From: Paralithodes platypus
Lineage: Eukaryota; Arthropoda; Malacostraca; Decapoda; Lithodidae
Direction: 5' to 3'
Length of the DNA: 64,000 nucleotides
Assembly: GCA_032716605.1 (NCBI GenBank)
Contig: CM064523.1
Location: 41,863,600-41,927,599, forward strand
Of this stretch, positions 32,840-43,163 are shown piece by piece. A program made the translations under genes and the position numbers. Position 1 is the first letter of the stretch. Each line of letters opens with the position of its first letter. The notes beneath the pieces were generated by a model. That model was not told the origin of the DNA and searched no databases. It saw nothing but the letters and a program-made list of their open reading frames with translations.

Positions 32840-33823
32840 TGTTACGGCCCTACAATGCTGAACCCAAGAGATTAAAATTCAAGCAAGGGCAACGATAGCA
32901 TGCTGTTGCGATCAGAAGGCCACAACGGTTAATGTCAAATATAATCACAAATGATGGAGAAGGATGATATTAAACACTTCTAATTTTCGTACTAATTATA
33001 TTACTATTAACTAGGGAAAACGAACAGGTTGATAAGCACAATAATTCTGTTGATCAAGGCAATGAATAATAGTTGACTAAGCACCGAGTGAAGGCTTCGA
33101 GTAAATGCACTCGTTACAAGGAATGAACACTACACAAAAAGAACATTTGAAGACAACGGTTAATCAACACTTAGCACACTGGATAGTAAACTGAATCACA
33201 CTCAATCACAGACCGATATATGATACCATATAATATCACCAGATAACACGCTCGGACAACGCGTATACTTAAGAACACTAATCAGTGTTCGTTACACAAC
33301 GCACAATATCACAAAACCCAGAGCTCCTCACATACACTAGGGCTCGTTACACATGCACAATAATGCACCTATGCTGTCTCATCTCCCCTTCAAAGGACAA
33401 AACAGTGCGCTACCTACTTGTCTTAACACACAAACCAGCAGACAACACGTCACGCATGTCCAGGGGTACACCCAGACCAGCGTGAAGGGGAGCACTTCCT
33501 CCACACCTCTGCCTCTTCGGGTGCTCCAACAGGTACTAACTCTCAGCTCTTCCCTCCCTACACACATCTCTTCCCTAAGCCCTAACTTTCGGCAAGGAAA
33601 TGGAGTCACACTAGACTTATAACAGAGTCACACAAAATGTCTGATAGAGGTCTCCTGTCGTGGGAAACATAGATCTTCCCAGGCCTATGGTCCACGTGTG
33701 TACGTGGGTGGAGGTTCCCAGGCTCGTTGTTTTGCGTTACTCGACACTGCTGCTATCGGGGTAGATTAAGGGGGTCGCCTCCCTCTCTCTTTCCTCCTCT
33801 GCTACTTCTGCTACCACACGGTG

Positions 33824-33826
<3 letters not shown>
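32840..33826 (-). repeat. 5' LTR of gypsy C
   Basis: 987 bases, partner of 18413-19397. Its inner edge was hit by the RTE insertion, whose 12 bp duplication includes the first four LTR bases (TGTT). Outside it the TA tract resumes at 33827. Confidence 0.95.

Positions 33827-33865
<39 letters not shown>
33827..33865. repeat. (TA)n microsatellite, right part
   Basis: Continuation of the TA tract interrupted by gypsy C. It abuts the AACTAAGTGT units that form the 3' tail of the next LINE. Confidence 0.95.
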
Positions 33866-33866
<1 letters not shown>

Positions 33867-35690
33867 TTAGTTACACTTAGTTGTATTCCGTCCGTTAGTG
33901 ACACAGTTGAGCTGGGGCTCCACTGCGACCAGGCAGCTCCCTTTCTTCCACTCTCCATTCCAGAAGTCGGTTGAAGTTGGTGCTGGGGTATCATGGTGTT
34001 GGTGGCCGGTCCGGTATTTTGGCCAGCCACATGTCCAAGTGTTTCTTGAAGGTGTCTGGAGACACCCCGGTCATGTTCCTGAGAGGGGCTGGTATACAGT
34101 TGAACAGTCTGGTTCCATTGTATGTAAAGCTGTGATGGATCAGGGATTTGATTTTTTGTGTTGATCCCGGCGTAGTCCTCACATAGCACAGCTTCCCTCG
34201 CCTTTGGTGCTGAGTCTCTTGGATGTTTGGATTTGGTAACTTTTTTTCCAAAATCTTCCAGACGTAGATGATGATGTATCTCTCCCTACGTCTTTGAAGT
34301 GAGTACAGCTGCAGCTCCTTAAGTCTCTCCCAGTAGTTAAAGTGTTGAAACCCATGGATTTTACTGGTGAATGTCCTCTGGGTGGCTTCAATTTCTGTTA
34401 TTTCTCCTACTTTTTGGGGAGACCAGAGCTGGGAGCAGTACTCCAGTCGTGGTAGGACCAGTGACTTCCACAGTGTTAGCATACACCTCTCATTTCTTGT
34501 GTGGAAGGTTCTCAGGATCCAGCCTTCTATTTGTTTTGCTGTTGTTGTGGCTTTGGTAATATGCTGGGAAAAAGTGGCGTCACTGCTCATATTTACTCCC
34601 AAGTCCTTCACTGTGTCCTTGGCGGTAATTTCTTGCTGTCCACTTTTGTAGTTGGTGTCGTTTTGTAGTGCTCTCTTGTTCCCGTACCTTAGAAGCTCGA
34701 ACTTGTCTCCGTTTAGGGCCATGTTGTTTTCTTCTGCCCACTTCAGGATTTTGTCCAAGTCTTGTTGTAGTAGCTGAGCATCATGTTGTGAGGTGATTTT
34801 CTTCATGAGTCTGGTGTCGTCTGCAAACGATGTGGCTGTTGAGTGTTCCAGGTCCCTGTCGATGTCTCCTATCATGATGAGGAATAGGAGAGGTCCCAGT
34901 ACTGATCCTTGTGGTACTCCGCTGATGACCCCACCTGCTTCTGATAGGCTTCCTTGAACCGTGACTCTTTGTTTTCTGTTGGTGATGAAGCTGTGGAGCC
35001 ATCTTCCAAGGTCTCCCCCTATTCCCAGTGATTTGAGTTTATGTAGAAGGATCCCATGGTCCACCTTGTCAAAAGCTTTGGCGAAATCTAGATATATGAC
35101 GTCTACATTTTCTCCGTCTTGAATATCCTGTAGGATTTTGTCGTAGTGTGATAGTAGTTGTGAGAGGCAGGAGCGGCCTTTTCTAAAGCCATGATGCCCC
35201 TCGTTGAACGCCTCGTTATCTTCCAGGAAGCTGACCATCTTAGCTCGTATTGTTCTTTCTATGATTTTAATAAGATGTGACGTCAGCACCACTGGTCTGT
35301 AATTTTTGGCTATGCCTTTACTACCCCCTTTGTGTATTGGTGTGACATTACCTTCTTTTAGGGATTGTGGTACATATCCAGTTTAGAGGGACTTGCTCCA
35401 CAGCAGTTTTAGAGGCAGGGCTAGCTGATGTTTGCAGTTTTTTAGCAGTTGGGCATGAAAGCCGTCTGGTCCTGCCGCAGAGTTTGGTCCAATCTTGTCG
35501 ATGGCTGCTATTATGTCCTCTGTTGATACTGTTACCGAGGAGAGTTGATGTGGTGTCCCTGGAGCGTTGCCAAAGTAAGTCGTTGCATTCTCGATTTTCT
35601 TGTCTTCATTTGGCGGGCTGAAGACACTTTCATACTGCTGTTTGAGTATCTTGGCCATTTCGGTTGGGTCACTCTCAAGTTCGCCCGTAT
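33866..35690 (-). mobile_element. CR1-like LINE, family 3, 5'-truncated
   Basis: Minus-strand LINE with its 3' end at 33866-33890, made of two AACTAAGTGT units followed by the TA tract. It covers RT and C-terminal regions only. The RT is closest, within this window, to the LINE at 52810-58138 (shared VALTSHIIK/VVLTSHLIK, HGFR.GRSCLSQ, SFADDT), but the two are clearly distinct families. Confidence 0.85.
33991..35658 (-). pseudogene. CR1-like RT (family 3), one nonsense codon
   Basis: Frame from 35658 (MAKILKQQYESVFSPP) to 33991. A single in-frame TAA at 35383-35385 interrupts it; both sides are in the same phase. RT motifs: [73 protein letters not shown] (about 34830), and a C-terminal QRRRERYIIIYVWKI with RLFNCIPAPLRNMTGVS. 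The endonuclease is absent through truncation. Confidence 0.88.
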
Positions 35691-35726
35691 ATATTATTAT
35701 ACTGTATATATAAATATTACGTATGA

Positions 35727-36456
35727 CTATTATGAGTAGCCAAATGTATTCATAGGATTAACTCTGACTCTAGTAAGGATGACTAGAGGTGTCGATGTCC
35801 TTAGGAGTTAATATGTATGTTTTAGTTATAGGTTGATTGTAGATGTTGATCTAAGCTTTCAGTTCTCTCTGCTTGTAGTTTGATAGATTAATTAGGTAGA
35901 TATGTAGTAATAATAATGCTGCCACAATTTACGTCCTTTTAAACATAATAAATATAATATTGATACTTATAGGTAAAAGGGTAAATAATAGAATGTTTGG
36001 TATCCAGAACCAACTTTGATATTTATTCAAGTAACAACTGAAATAGTATACAGATGTACTAAATATTAGTAAAAGAGGGTTTCATATATGGAGAGGAATC
36101 TCTGAGCTATGTTCTCTCGCTCGTGGCTAATGTCTATCTAACCTCTCAATACCTCTCCACACCTCTCACCTGCTTTGGCAACCTCGAAACACCTCACAGC
36201 CACGTGACAGTCATTGGTCATACGATCAGATGCTTGGGCGACATCAAGGTGCTATAGTAGGCTTAATAGTGTGGGAAAGGAACCTGAGTTATTGGTTTTA
36301 GTAGGGGGAAGTTACAAAGAGTTACAACGATTACCCCCTCTCATGTATAGTTGCTTACATAATATCATTCATAACAAGTAGATTATCTTAAAATTATATG
36401 AACGATGGTTATAATGATTTCATAGTAAATAGTATAATCTTGAGATGTAATATATA
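35727..36456 (+). repeat. ~730 bp interspersed repeat (R), copy 1
   Basis: Matches, inverted, 52509-52809 plus 58139-58560, which is one copy split by a LINE. It starts near TCAAATGTATTCATAGG and ends GAGATGTAA followed by TA and TG repeats; the other copy also ends in a TA tract at the same base. No frame. It contains AATAAATATC-type AT-rich stretches and a PPT-like GAGAGGGGGTAA (opposite strand). Class unknown; the microsatellite end suggests a retroposon. Confidence 0.75.

Positions 36457-36502
<46 letters not shown>
36457..36502. repeat. (TG)n microsatellite
   Basis: GT/TG dinucleotide run attached to the end of repeat R copy 1. Confidence 0.95.
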
Positions 36503-36506
<4 letters not shown>

Positions 36507-36540
36507 ATTCATACTGGCAGGTGTTGGATTGGGTGAGGGA

Positions 36541-37262
36541 ATAATCATGGAAGAAGTTTGATTCTTTATTCTCTAACGTTTCGGGATATTTACCCATCAT
36601 CAGAGAAACTGGCAAAACAAGACAGACTCACAAATATATACCATATACAATACCAGTGAAAATGCTACTTGGCACCTCAGAATAGAACTGTCTTTTGGTT
36701 GGGGTTATTTTAGTTTTTACCTTACCTGAGTTGACCTATCGCTTGTCTTTAATCCTACTTAAGGCCGAAATTAACAGCTTATTTCGACCATCTGACGAAA
36801 CCTTCCCTATGATTTGTCACAGGTCTTTTAGCAGAAGCAGCTTATATAGCTCAAAGAACCGTGACAAATCATAGGGAAGGTTTCGTCAGGTGGTCTAAAC
36901 AAGCTGAAAATTTCGCCCTTTTAGTAGGATTAAAGACAGCGATAGGTCAACTCTGGTAAGGTAAACACTAAAATAACCCCAACCGAAGGGCAGTACTATG
37001 CTGAGGTGCCCAGTAGGATTTTCACTGGTTTTGTATATATATTTGTGAGTCTGTCTTGTGTTGGCAAGGGACTGGAGTTCTCGAAAAGGGGCACCAGTCC
37101 TGACGGTATTCTTGACTTAAAGTGTGCTGGCTTAATAATCCAATAGGGTTGATACCCTCAGAAGTCCTATTTTAACTAACGAACTTGTTTTGTCAGTCTC
37201 TCTGCAGCTATCTGCATACATATAGCCCAAAACATTACAGAATAAAGAATCAAAGCTCTTCT
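36541..37262. mobile_element. Long fold-back element, Penelope-like candidate
   Basis: Outer ends are inverted (GATTCTTTATTCTCTAACG near 36558 and AGAATAAAGAATC near 37241). Inner arms 36609-36828 and about 36866-37072 are imperfect reverse complements around a ~38 base spacer. The minus strand at 36560-36612 has a hammerhead-like core (CTGATGA...GAAAC) with pairable flanks. Penelope-like elements are known for hammerhead motifs and inverted terminal copies. No RT or GIY-YIG frame is present, so the assignment is tentative. Confidence 0.5.
36560..36612 (-). ncRNA. Hammerhead-ribozyme-like motif
   Basis: On the minus strand: TTTCT, CTGATGA, a short GGG/CCC stem with an AT loop, GAAAC, GTT, then AGAGA, which can pair with TTTCT as stem I. 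This is the order of a minimal type I hammerhead with a very short stem III. A U-C at the base of stem II departs from the usual G-C, so activity is doubtful. A degenerate inverted copy lies near 37200-37252. Confidence 0.4.
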
Positions 37263-37280
37263 CCTGCGTATATATATAAT

Positions 37281-37319
<39 letters not shown>

Positions 37320-37546
37320 GCGAATATATTTTTCCACACTAAAGGTGTGTAGAAAAGGGGAGGTTCACTGTTCAAGGCTTTTAAAAATGTTAGTGCTAAA
37401 TTTAAATTGCATTTAAAATATATTAAATGCAAAAAAATATCAGAGTATCTTATTAGAAGGCTCGGACTTTTGTGTTTATATTAAAGATATATTTATGTCA
37501 TAAAAATGTTAAAATGCAATTCTCTACTTTCGTAGATCTTCAGTTA
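37263..37546. other. TA tract and unassigned AT-rich DNA
   Basis: Interrupted (TA)n at about 37268-37318, then AT-rich sequence without a frame or recognised repeat. Confidence 0.6.
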
Positions 37547-37550
37547 TTAA

Positions 37551-37990
37551 CCCGTGGATCCCCGGCTAGTTTTGTAATGTTTGTTCACCAGAACCCGGCT
37601 GGTTTTCAAAAAAATTGTTTTATTCCAGAAACAATAGCGAATGGGTTAGGAATGAAGGAAAAACCACGAAAAACCGCTCAAAAACCTTAAAAAATGGTCC
37701 TACAGAGCCCCCGAAAACGTATTTTACAAGAGTAAAAAATTGAAGGCAATTACCCCAAAAAACCAGGTTATTGCGCGCTCACGCGCACGCACGTGAACTT
37801 TGAGAGTTTTCAACCATCGGCACGGTTGCGTGGGATACATACACAGTTCCCATACAAATCTGAGCCCTCTTGAGCGGGTACACCTGAGGTTACGGTCGGC
37901 GCAATAAAGGGTGACGCGTCAGGCGCGTCTCTGGGGCTGTGCGTTACATACATCGCCGACGCGTCAGACGCGTCGCTGGGGCTGTACGGG
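37551..37990 (+). mobile_element. MITE T3 (440 bp, TTAA duplication)
   Basis: TTAA at 37547-37550 and 37991-37994. Ends CCCGTGGATCCCCGGC and, inverted, CCCGTACAGCCCCAGC. The left half matches 1-214. The right half has two copies of a GACGCGTC-containing unit (about 37911-37940 and 37959-37988), CpG-rich compared with its surroundings. piggyBac-type non-autonomous element by ends and duplication. Confidence 0.8.
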
Positions 37991-38081
37991 TTAAAAATGT
38001 GCATGAGTGGATGGTTCCAGAGTCAGGTAGTTGGTCTGCACTTTTCTGCGGATTACCAGGCACGCACTATATATTACCAGG

Positions 38082-38133
<52 letters not shown>
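38082..38133. repeat. (TA)n microsatellite
   Basis: About 26 TA units, directly joined to the 5' truncation point of the next LINE fragment. Confidence 0.95.
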
Positions 38134-38138
<5 letters not shown>

Positions 38139-39170
38139 TCTGTGCTATCTCCCATTATATTTCTAATTTTCATAAACTATCTTCTCAACTGTACCTCCGG
38201 TCCCATCCATTCATACACAGACGACTCTACCTTACACTACTAAATTCGTTTTCCTGAACGCCCCAGTCAGCAATCCCTCAAATACAAACGTGATGAAGCC
38301 ATGCAACACTTATCTTGTGATCTAACTACTATTTCCAATTGGGGCAGAGAAAACCTTGTCAACTGTAATGCTTCAAAAACCAAATTTCTTCATCTTACTA
38401 CCCATTTGGAACTTCCAGTGGACTTTCTCTTACACTTCAACAATACAAAAATAAATCCTTCATCTTCTCTCAATATTTTCGGTGTCTCCTTTTCTTCTGC
38501 TCTCACTTGGAAGGAATATATTACCAGTCTTGCTAACGCAGCCTCCCAGAAGCTGGGTGTGCTCAACTGACTCAAGGGGTTCTTTACCCCTGCGCAGCTT
38601 CTGGCCCTGTACAGGGGCGCAGTGCGTCCTTGTATTGAGTATTGTTCACATGTGTGGGGAGGATCCTCTTACATTGCAGTCCTAGAGAAAGTAGAAAGGA
38701 AAGCCTTTCATATCATTAACTCCCGTCCACTCACCAACTCTCTGCAATCTCTCTCTCTTCGCCGCAATGTTGCATCTCTCGCTATTTTATCGCTACTACA
38801 ATAATCAGTGTTCCTCAGAGCTTTCCCAGTGTATACCAGCTCTTCTACGTAGGGTATATAATACCCGTCTTGCAACACAATCCCTCCCCTACTCTGTGCA
38901 ACTATCCAACCCAAGAGTGAAACGCTATTATCAGACTTTCTTCTATTCAACTGCTGAGATCTGGAACTCTCTCCCAGAATCAGTCTTTCCCTCTTCCCAT
39001 GACTTAAATTGCTTCAAACTCTGTGTGTCCAGGCATTTTGGCTCAAACGTCCCTTTGTTTGGGCCCTGTTACTATTTCAACTCAGGGGGAGGCACTCGTC
39101 ACAGACAGTTTTGCCTTATTTCTCCCTCATCTACAAAGCAAACAGAACAAAACAGATACAAACAACTCTA
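38134..39170 (+). pseudogene. Jockey-like LINE (family D, copy 2), RT C-terminal part
   Basis: Begins at the SVLSPI segment of RT (motif B), then a decayed region where family D has [42 protein letters not shown] and the final [10 protein letters not shown]...SRHFGSNVP. Frameshifts at about 38250, 38570 and 38785. The 3' UTR after 39055 matches that of the long copy (GGGGGAGGCACTCG). The A-rich end lies at about 39130-39165, joined to the 72 bp minisatellite. Confidence 0.87.
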
Positions 39171-40200
39171 GTTGGCGGTGAGTGAAGAGCGGGATTGGAT
39201 AGGTAAAGTATGTTAATGGTTAGGTTGGTGGGTGAGTAGGTGAACTTTGATGGTTGAGAATGTGGATGGTTAGAGTTGGATACTAGGTTGGTGAGTGGGA
39301 GGCAAGGAGTGGTGATACTGGTGAGTTGGGAGTGTGGATGGTTAGAGTTGGATACTAGGTTGGTGAGTGGGAGGCAAGGAGTGGTGATACTGGTGAGTTG
39401 GGAGTGTGGATGGTTAGAATTGGATACTAGGTGGGTGATTGGGAGGCAAGCAGTGGTGATACTGGTGGGTTGGAAGTGTGGATGGTTAGAGTTGGATACT
39501 AGGTTGGTGAGTGGGAGGCAAGGAGTGGTGATACTGGTGAGTTGGGAGTGTGGATGGTTAGAATTGGATGCTAGGTGGGTGATTGGGAGGCAAGGAGTGG
39601 TGATACTGGTGGGTTGGGAGTGTGGATGGTTAGAGTTGGATACTAGGTGGGTGATTGGGAGGCAATGAGTGGTGATACTGGAGGGTTGGGAGTGTGGATG
39701 GTTAGAGTTGGATATTAGGTGGGTGAGTGAAAGGTAAAGAGTGGTGATACTGGTGGGTTGGGAGTGTGGATGGGTAGAGTGGGAGATTGGGAAGCAAGGA
39801 GTGGTAATACTGGTGGGTTGGAAGTGTGGATGGTTAGAGTTGGATACTAGGTTGGTGAGTGGGAGGCAAGGAGTGGTGATACTGGTGAGTTGGGAGTGTG
39901 GATGGTTAGAATTGGATGCTAGGTGGGTGATTGGGAGGCAAGGAGTGGTGATACTGGTGGGTTGGGAGTGTGGATGGTTAGAGTTGGATACTAGGTGGGT
40001 GATTGGGAGGCAATGAGTGGTGATACTGGAGGGTTGGGAGTGTGGATGGTTAGAGTTGGATATTAGGTGGGTGAGTGAAAGGTAAAGAGTGGTGATACTG
40101 GTGGGTTGGGAGTGTGGATGGGTAGAGTGGGAGATTGGGAAGCAAGGAGTGGTGATACTGGTGGGTTGGGAGTGTGGATGGCTAGAGTTGGATACATAGA
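39171..40200. repeat. 72 bp minisatellite with a 348 bp higher-order unit
   Basis: About 14 units of 72 bases (GATGGTTAGAGTTGGATACT ... AGTTGGGAGTGTG) with substitutions, plus shortened 60-base units at about 39768 and 40118. A block of four 72-mers and one 60-mer (348 bases) occurs twice: the variant GATATTAGGT is at 39711 and 40059. As 72 is divisible by 3, both strands show long open frames (up to 367 codons on minus); these are artefacts. A lone diverged unit lies at about 49459-49520. Confidence 0.93.
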
Positions 40201-40576
40201 GTAAAGATAGATAGAGGTTAAAGCGTGAAGTCACAAATCTGAAAATAGTGATCCGCGCGTTCGAGCAATGGCATCACAATCGCAAAAGAAAATTTGAGGG
40301 TCCCTATTGATTCGTAATAATCCTTATCTTGTACTAACAACGCTATTAATAATCAATTCAATGTTACCCATATACTCTGTAAACATGACAGAGTTCAATA
40401 TATGTATGTTAAGGCTGCTGTATAAGCCAGATCAACGTGAAATTGTCGTTATTATGAGGAGGTTCACAGTCAAGTCTCCTCTATCCCCGCCATTGTTGTT
40501 GTGAGAATCGGGAGTTACCAATGTCAAACAGGCTGGGACAAAATATCCCTAGATGTCGTACATATAACCTAAGTAT
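40201..40576. other. No feature recognised
   Basis: Ordinary mixed sequence between the minisatellite and gypsy B. No frame, repeat or RNA gene that I can support. Confidence 0.5.
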
Positions 40577-40580
40577 GTAT

Positions 40581-42939
40581 TGTGACGCCTGCAGCTCAGC
40601 AGAACGCCACGTGGGCTCAGCCGCTCGCTTGGCCACTCGCTAGCACTCGCCGGGGCAAGGTATTTGGCTACAGTCTATCTATAATGTTGTTCTTTCTTTC
40701 ATAGTGTTCGTGTTGTTACAGACAGTCCCGTGGAGGTCTTTATTTTCGTCTGTGACAGCGGGAAGCATTTTATATCATGAGTTGAACATAGGATGCATTG
40801 TATATAGTTAAGGAGAGAGAATAATATAGGCAGTGGGGTGATAGTGTGTGCATGCGTATACATGTGCTGCCTCCCCCCTCGCTTTGTAGGCTCCCGCGCG
40901 TGCCGTGTCGCGCCTCTTGATTGGCTGATGGTTCCTGGCGCCTTCTGCAGCCCTGCTGCCTGGTGACGTAGCGGCCTGTGATTGGCTGACCACCATGCCT
41001 TTGTGTGTGATCCTGGAGGGGTCCCGAGGAGTTCCTTCCTCAGAGCTTTCCTGACTAGCATACCTTTCACATGTCCCTTGCCCCCCTGTCTCCCGACTTC
41101 TACCTATAGAGCACTTTCTCTCTCTCTAAACTTCTTACCTCTCATTCTTCTACTCTATTTAATATCATAACTTCCCTTTGGTTCTGCACGATTTCATATA
41201 TCGGCCATCGTATTATATGCTGAAGCTCTCAGATAACACATGTTTAGTTAGGCATTTTGGAAGGGTTACCATTTTTTGTCTGTAGAGGTTTGACACACAC
41301 GGTGTCTCCCTTCCTGTATCTTGGTGGTCTGCTGGGGGATTTAATGCTAGACTGGAATAAGGCTACTGGTGTTGTGATTTCCGATGTGTACTAGATTTTG
41401 TTGAACCTGTACAATCGCAACGGAGACGTGGGAAGCCTAGGTGGTCTTTCTGACTGTGTACCTTGTGAGTTTAGCGCTGTGTTGCGAGTGAGGGCTTTTG
41501 CCTCTGCCACCCAACACTGTGCTAACTCGTTTGCTTTGACTTTGAGAGGGTCGCCAGGAGAGAACCAGATACTAGCGATCTGGATCTCTCAAGAGAGCAC
41601 CCCGTCAATTAACGTAATTTGGCCGCACAGCCTTAAGGACTTCGCTAGGCTACGAGCCGCTTGCTCAGCCATTGTTTCCTAGCCTACTACGTCCCAGCTA
41701 GACTTTATTCGCCTAGCAGACACCAGATTTAGATTATAAACTCTTTCTGTTATGTATGCATTATTATTCATGGCATTTATTAGTCTAGGTTGTTGTTGTT
41801 GTTGTTGTTGTTCCCCAAGCTGCCTGGCCGAACAGCCCCAAGGCCCCGAGCAAGGCCAAGGCCACAACCGAGCGCCCCCACAGAACCCTCCCCACCTACC
41901 ACAATAAAGCCTGGGTGACCGAAGCCACTCCATGGCGGGGAGCTGAGGAGAGTGCGGAAACGCCCGGGAAACCAAAGCCCCACCCAGGGCCCTGTGCCCC
42001 TCAGCAATTATGAAGAGAAAGTTGAGGGGCAAAGGAAAAATGTGACACTTTGGCTTCCAATCTTGGTAGATTGGGAGGTCAATCCACGGAAAGACGCCGT
42101 CACTTGAGATCTAGGAAATACATAAGCAAAAGGAACAGTCAGAGCAAGCTATGGGTATGGCAGAGATCGCTCAGTTCTCACTCTGATAGAACAGCCCATC
42201 ACCATATGACTAGAACCCAATCCTCTTAGCATCAGCTAGGAAAGGCCCTAGAAAGCCGCCTTTGGCGGGGGGGGATAGCTCCCCTATTTCAACCCCTTTC
42301 GGGGTTGGGCACCCGCCCAACCCGTCTAGATTGTTGTTGAGTTGCACAACCCTAGTAGGCTGTTTCGTTGATGAGGAAGTACTTCTTTTGCTGTTTGAGT
42401 TCCTACTATTGCGCAGTTGTTATTCCCGTGCCAATTAACCCTATATGTCCTTACAATTGTCATATCCTGTTCCTGCTTTATACTACAGTTCAAAATCCGA
42501 TACGATCATCTTACCCCAGCATCAGACTTTCTTCAGAAGATTCCTGCTCGATGCTTTGGGACTTTCGTTCACTTTCTTTAGTATAGGAGTGACAGTTCAT
42601 TATTGTTTAGAGTAACTTTAAATATACCTTCTTCTAGTTTGCATTAAATCATTGCAGTGATTTAATTAAGATCTCTATCTTTTCCTAGTATACCTTATTA
42701 CCGTAATTGTATGTTGTTGTGATCAGGCTGTATCAGAGATCATCGGCCTGTAGTAGTAGTGCACTTATACTGAGTTATAGGATACCCCGTTATCGCAGAT
42801 TTAACTCTGGAGGGTATAGGTGTTTTTGTGCGCCGACATTATAAGTTCAGGGGTTGGATCTAGTGTTACCGTTGTGGCTGTGTGCTTTCCTAGTCCAATG
42901 ATTAAGAGCCCTTGTTTTATATGAGCCCCGGTCATAACA
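40581..42939 (+). repeat. 5' LTR of gypsy B
   Basis: TGTGACGCC ... CATAACA. Collinear with 484-2250 and with the truncated 3' LTR. It is longer because of the insert at 41799-42323. Inserts aside, it is very close to the 3' LTR over the shared 1.39 kb. Confidence 0.92.
41799..42323 (-). mobile_element. Retroposon (SINE-like or truncated LINE) inside the gypsy B LTR
   Basis: Absent from the 3' LTR and from 484-2250. Flanked by GTCTAGGTTGTTGTTG at 41783-41798 and a copy with one mismatch at 42324-42339, a 16 bp target duplication. The left end is a (TTG)n run, that is an (AAC)n tail on the minus strand. The GC-rich body includes CCCCTTTCGGGGTTGGGC, which can form a small hairpin. No frame of note. 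The 16 bp duplication and microsatellite tail indicate target-primed reverse transcription. Confidence 0.82.
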
Positions 42940-42941
42940 AA

Positions 42942-42953
42942 TGGCGACCTTGC
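42942..42953 (+). promoter_or_regulatory. Primer-binding site of gypsy B
   Basis: TGGCGACCTTGC two bases after the 5' LTR, shared exactly with gypsy C. TGGCGACC matches the 3' end of arthropod tRNA-Arg. Confidence 0.75.
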
Positions 42954-43163
42954 TTACGATTTTGTGAACTTAGAGAAATATTGCAGGAGTGTTGTGGTCA
43001 TTTGTTTTTGTTTAAAGGAATATAGTGGACACGTGGATTTTTTTTTGGCAAGTAGTATAACACTTAAGAGTCTTCAAGCATTTTTTGAGTGAATAGTGCT
43101 ACATAAGAGTTTAGGTACATCTATTTTTTTTTATATAAACGTTGAGAATTTTTGGTGGACACT

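Larger units (their letters stand above)
18413..33826 (-). mobile_element. Gypsy C: non-autonomous Ty3/gypsy element hosting several insertions
   Basis: Flanked by LTRs 18413-19397 and 32840-33826 in the same orientation (TGTTACGG...GGTGACA on plus), with ATAT on both outer sides inside a TA tract as a 4 bp target duplication. The coding strand is minus: gag from 26603, then protease, then an RT/RNase H remnant ending at about 19446, a polypurine tract and the 3' LTR. By eye the LTRs differ at about 17 positions in 985, so the insertion is fairly recent. Foreign insertions are a small retroposon (20391-21287), a CR1-like LINE (22131-25691) and an RTE element (26905-32831), the last holding a further LINE and a MITE. 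Confidence 0.9.

Noticed and set aside
33991..35658. Host gene related to reverse transcriptase
   Set aside because: 3' tail units, 5' truncation and a nonsense codon show a LINE copy; the same reasoning applies to the other long RT frames.
36541..37262. Classic terminal-inverted-repeat DNA transposon
   Set aside because: Arms are internal and imperfect, no clear target duplication was found, and the hammerhead-like motif fits Penelope-like elements better.
39131..40234. A 367-codon S/N/H/P-repeat protein on the minus strand
   Set aside because: A product of the 72 bp minisatellite, whose length is divisible by three; the opposite strand is open too.
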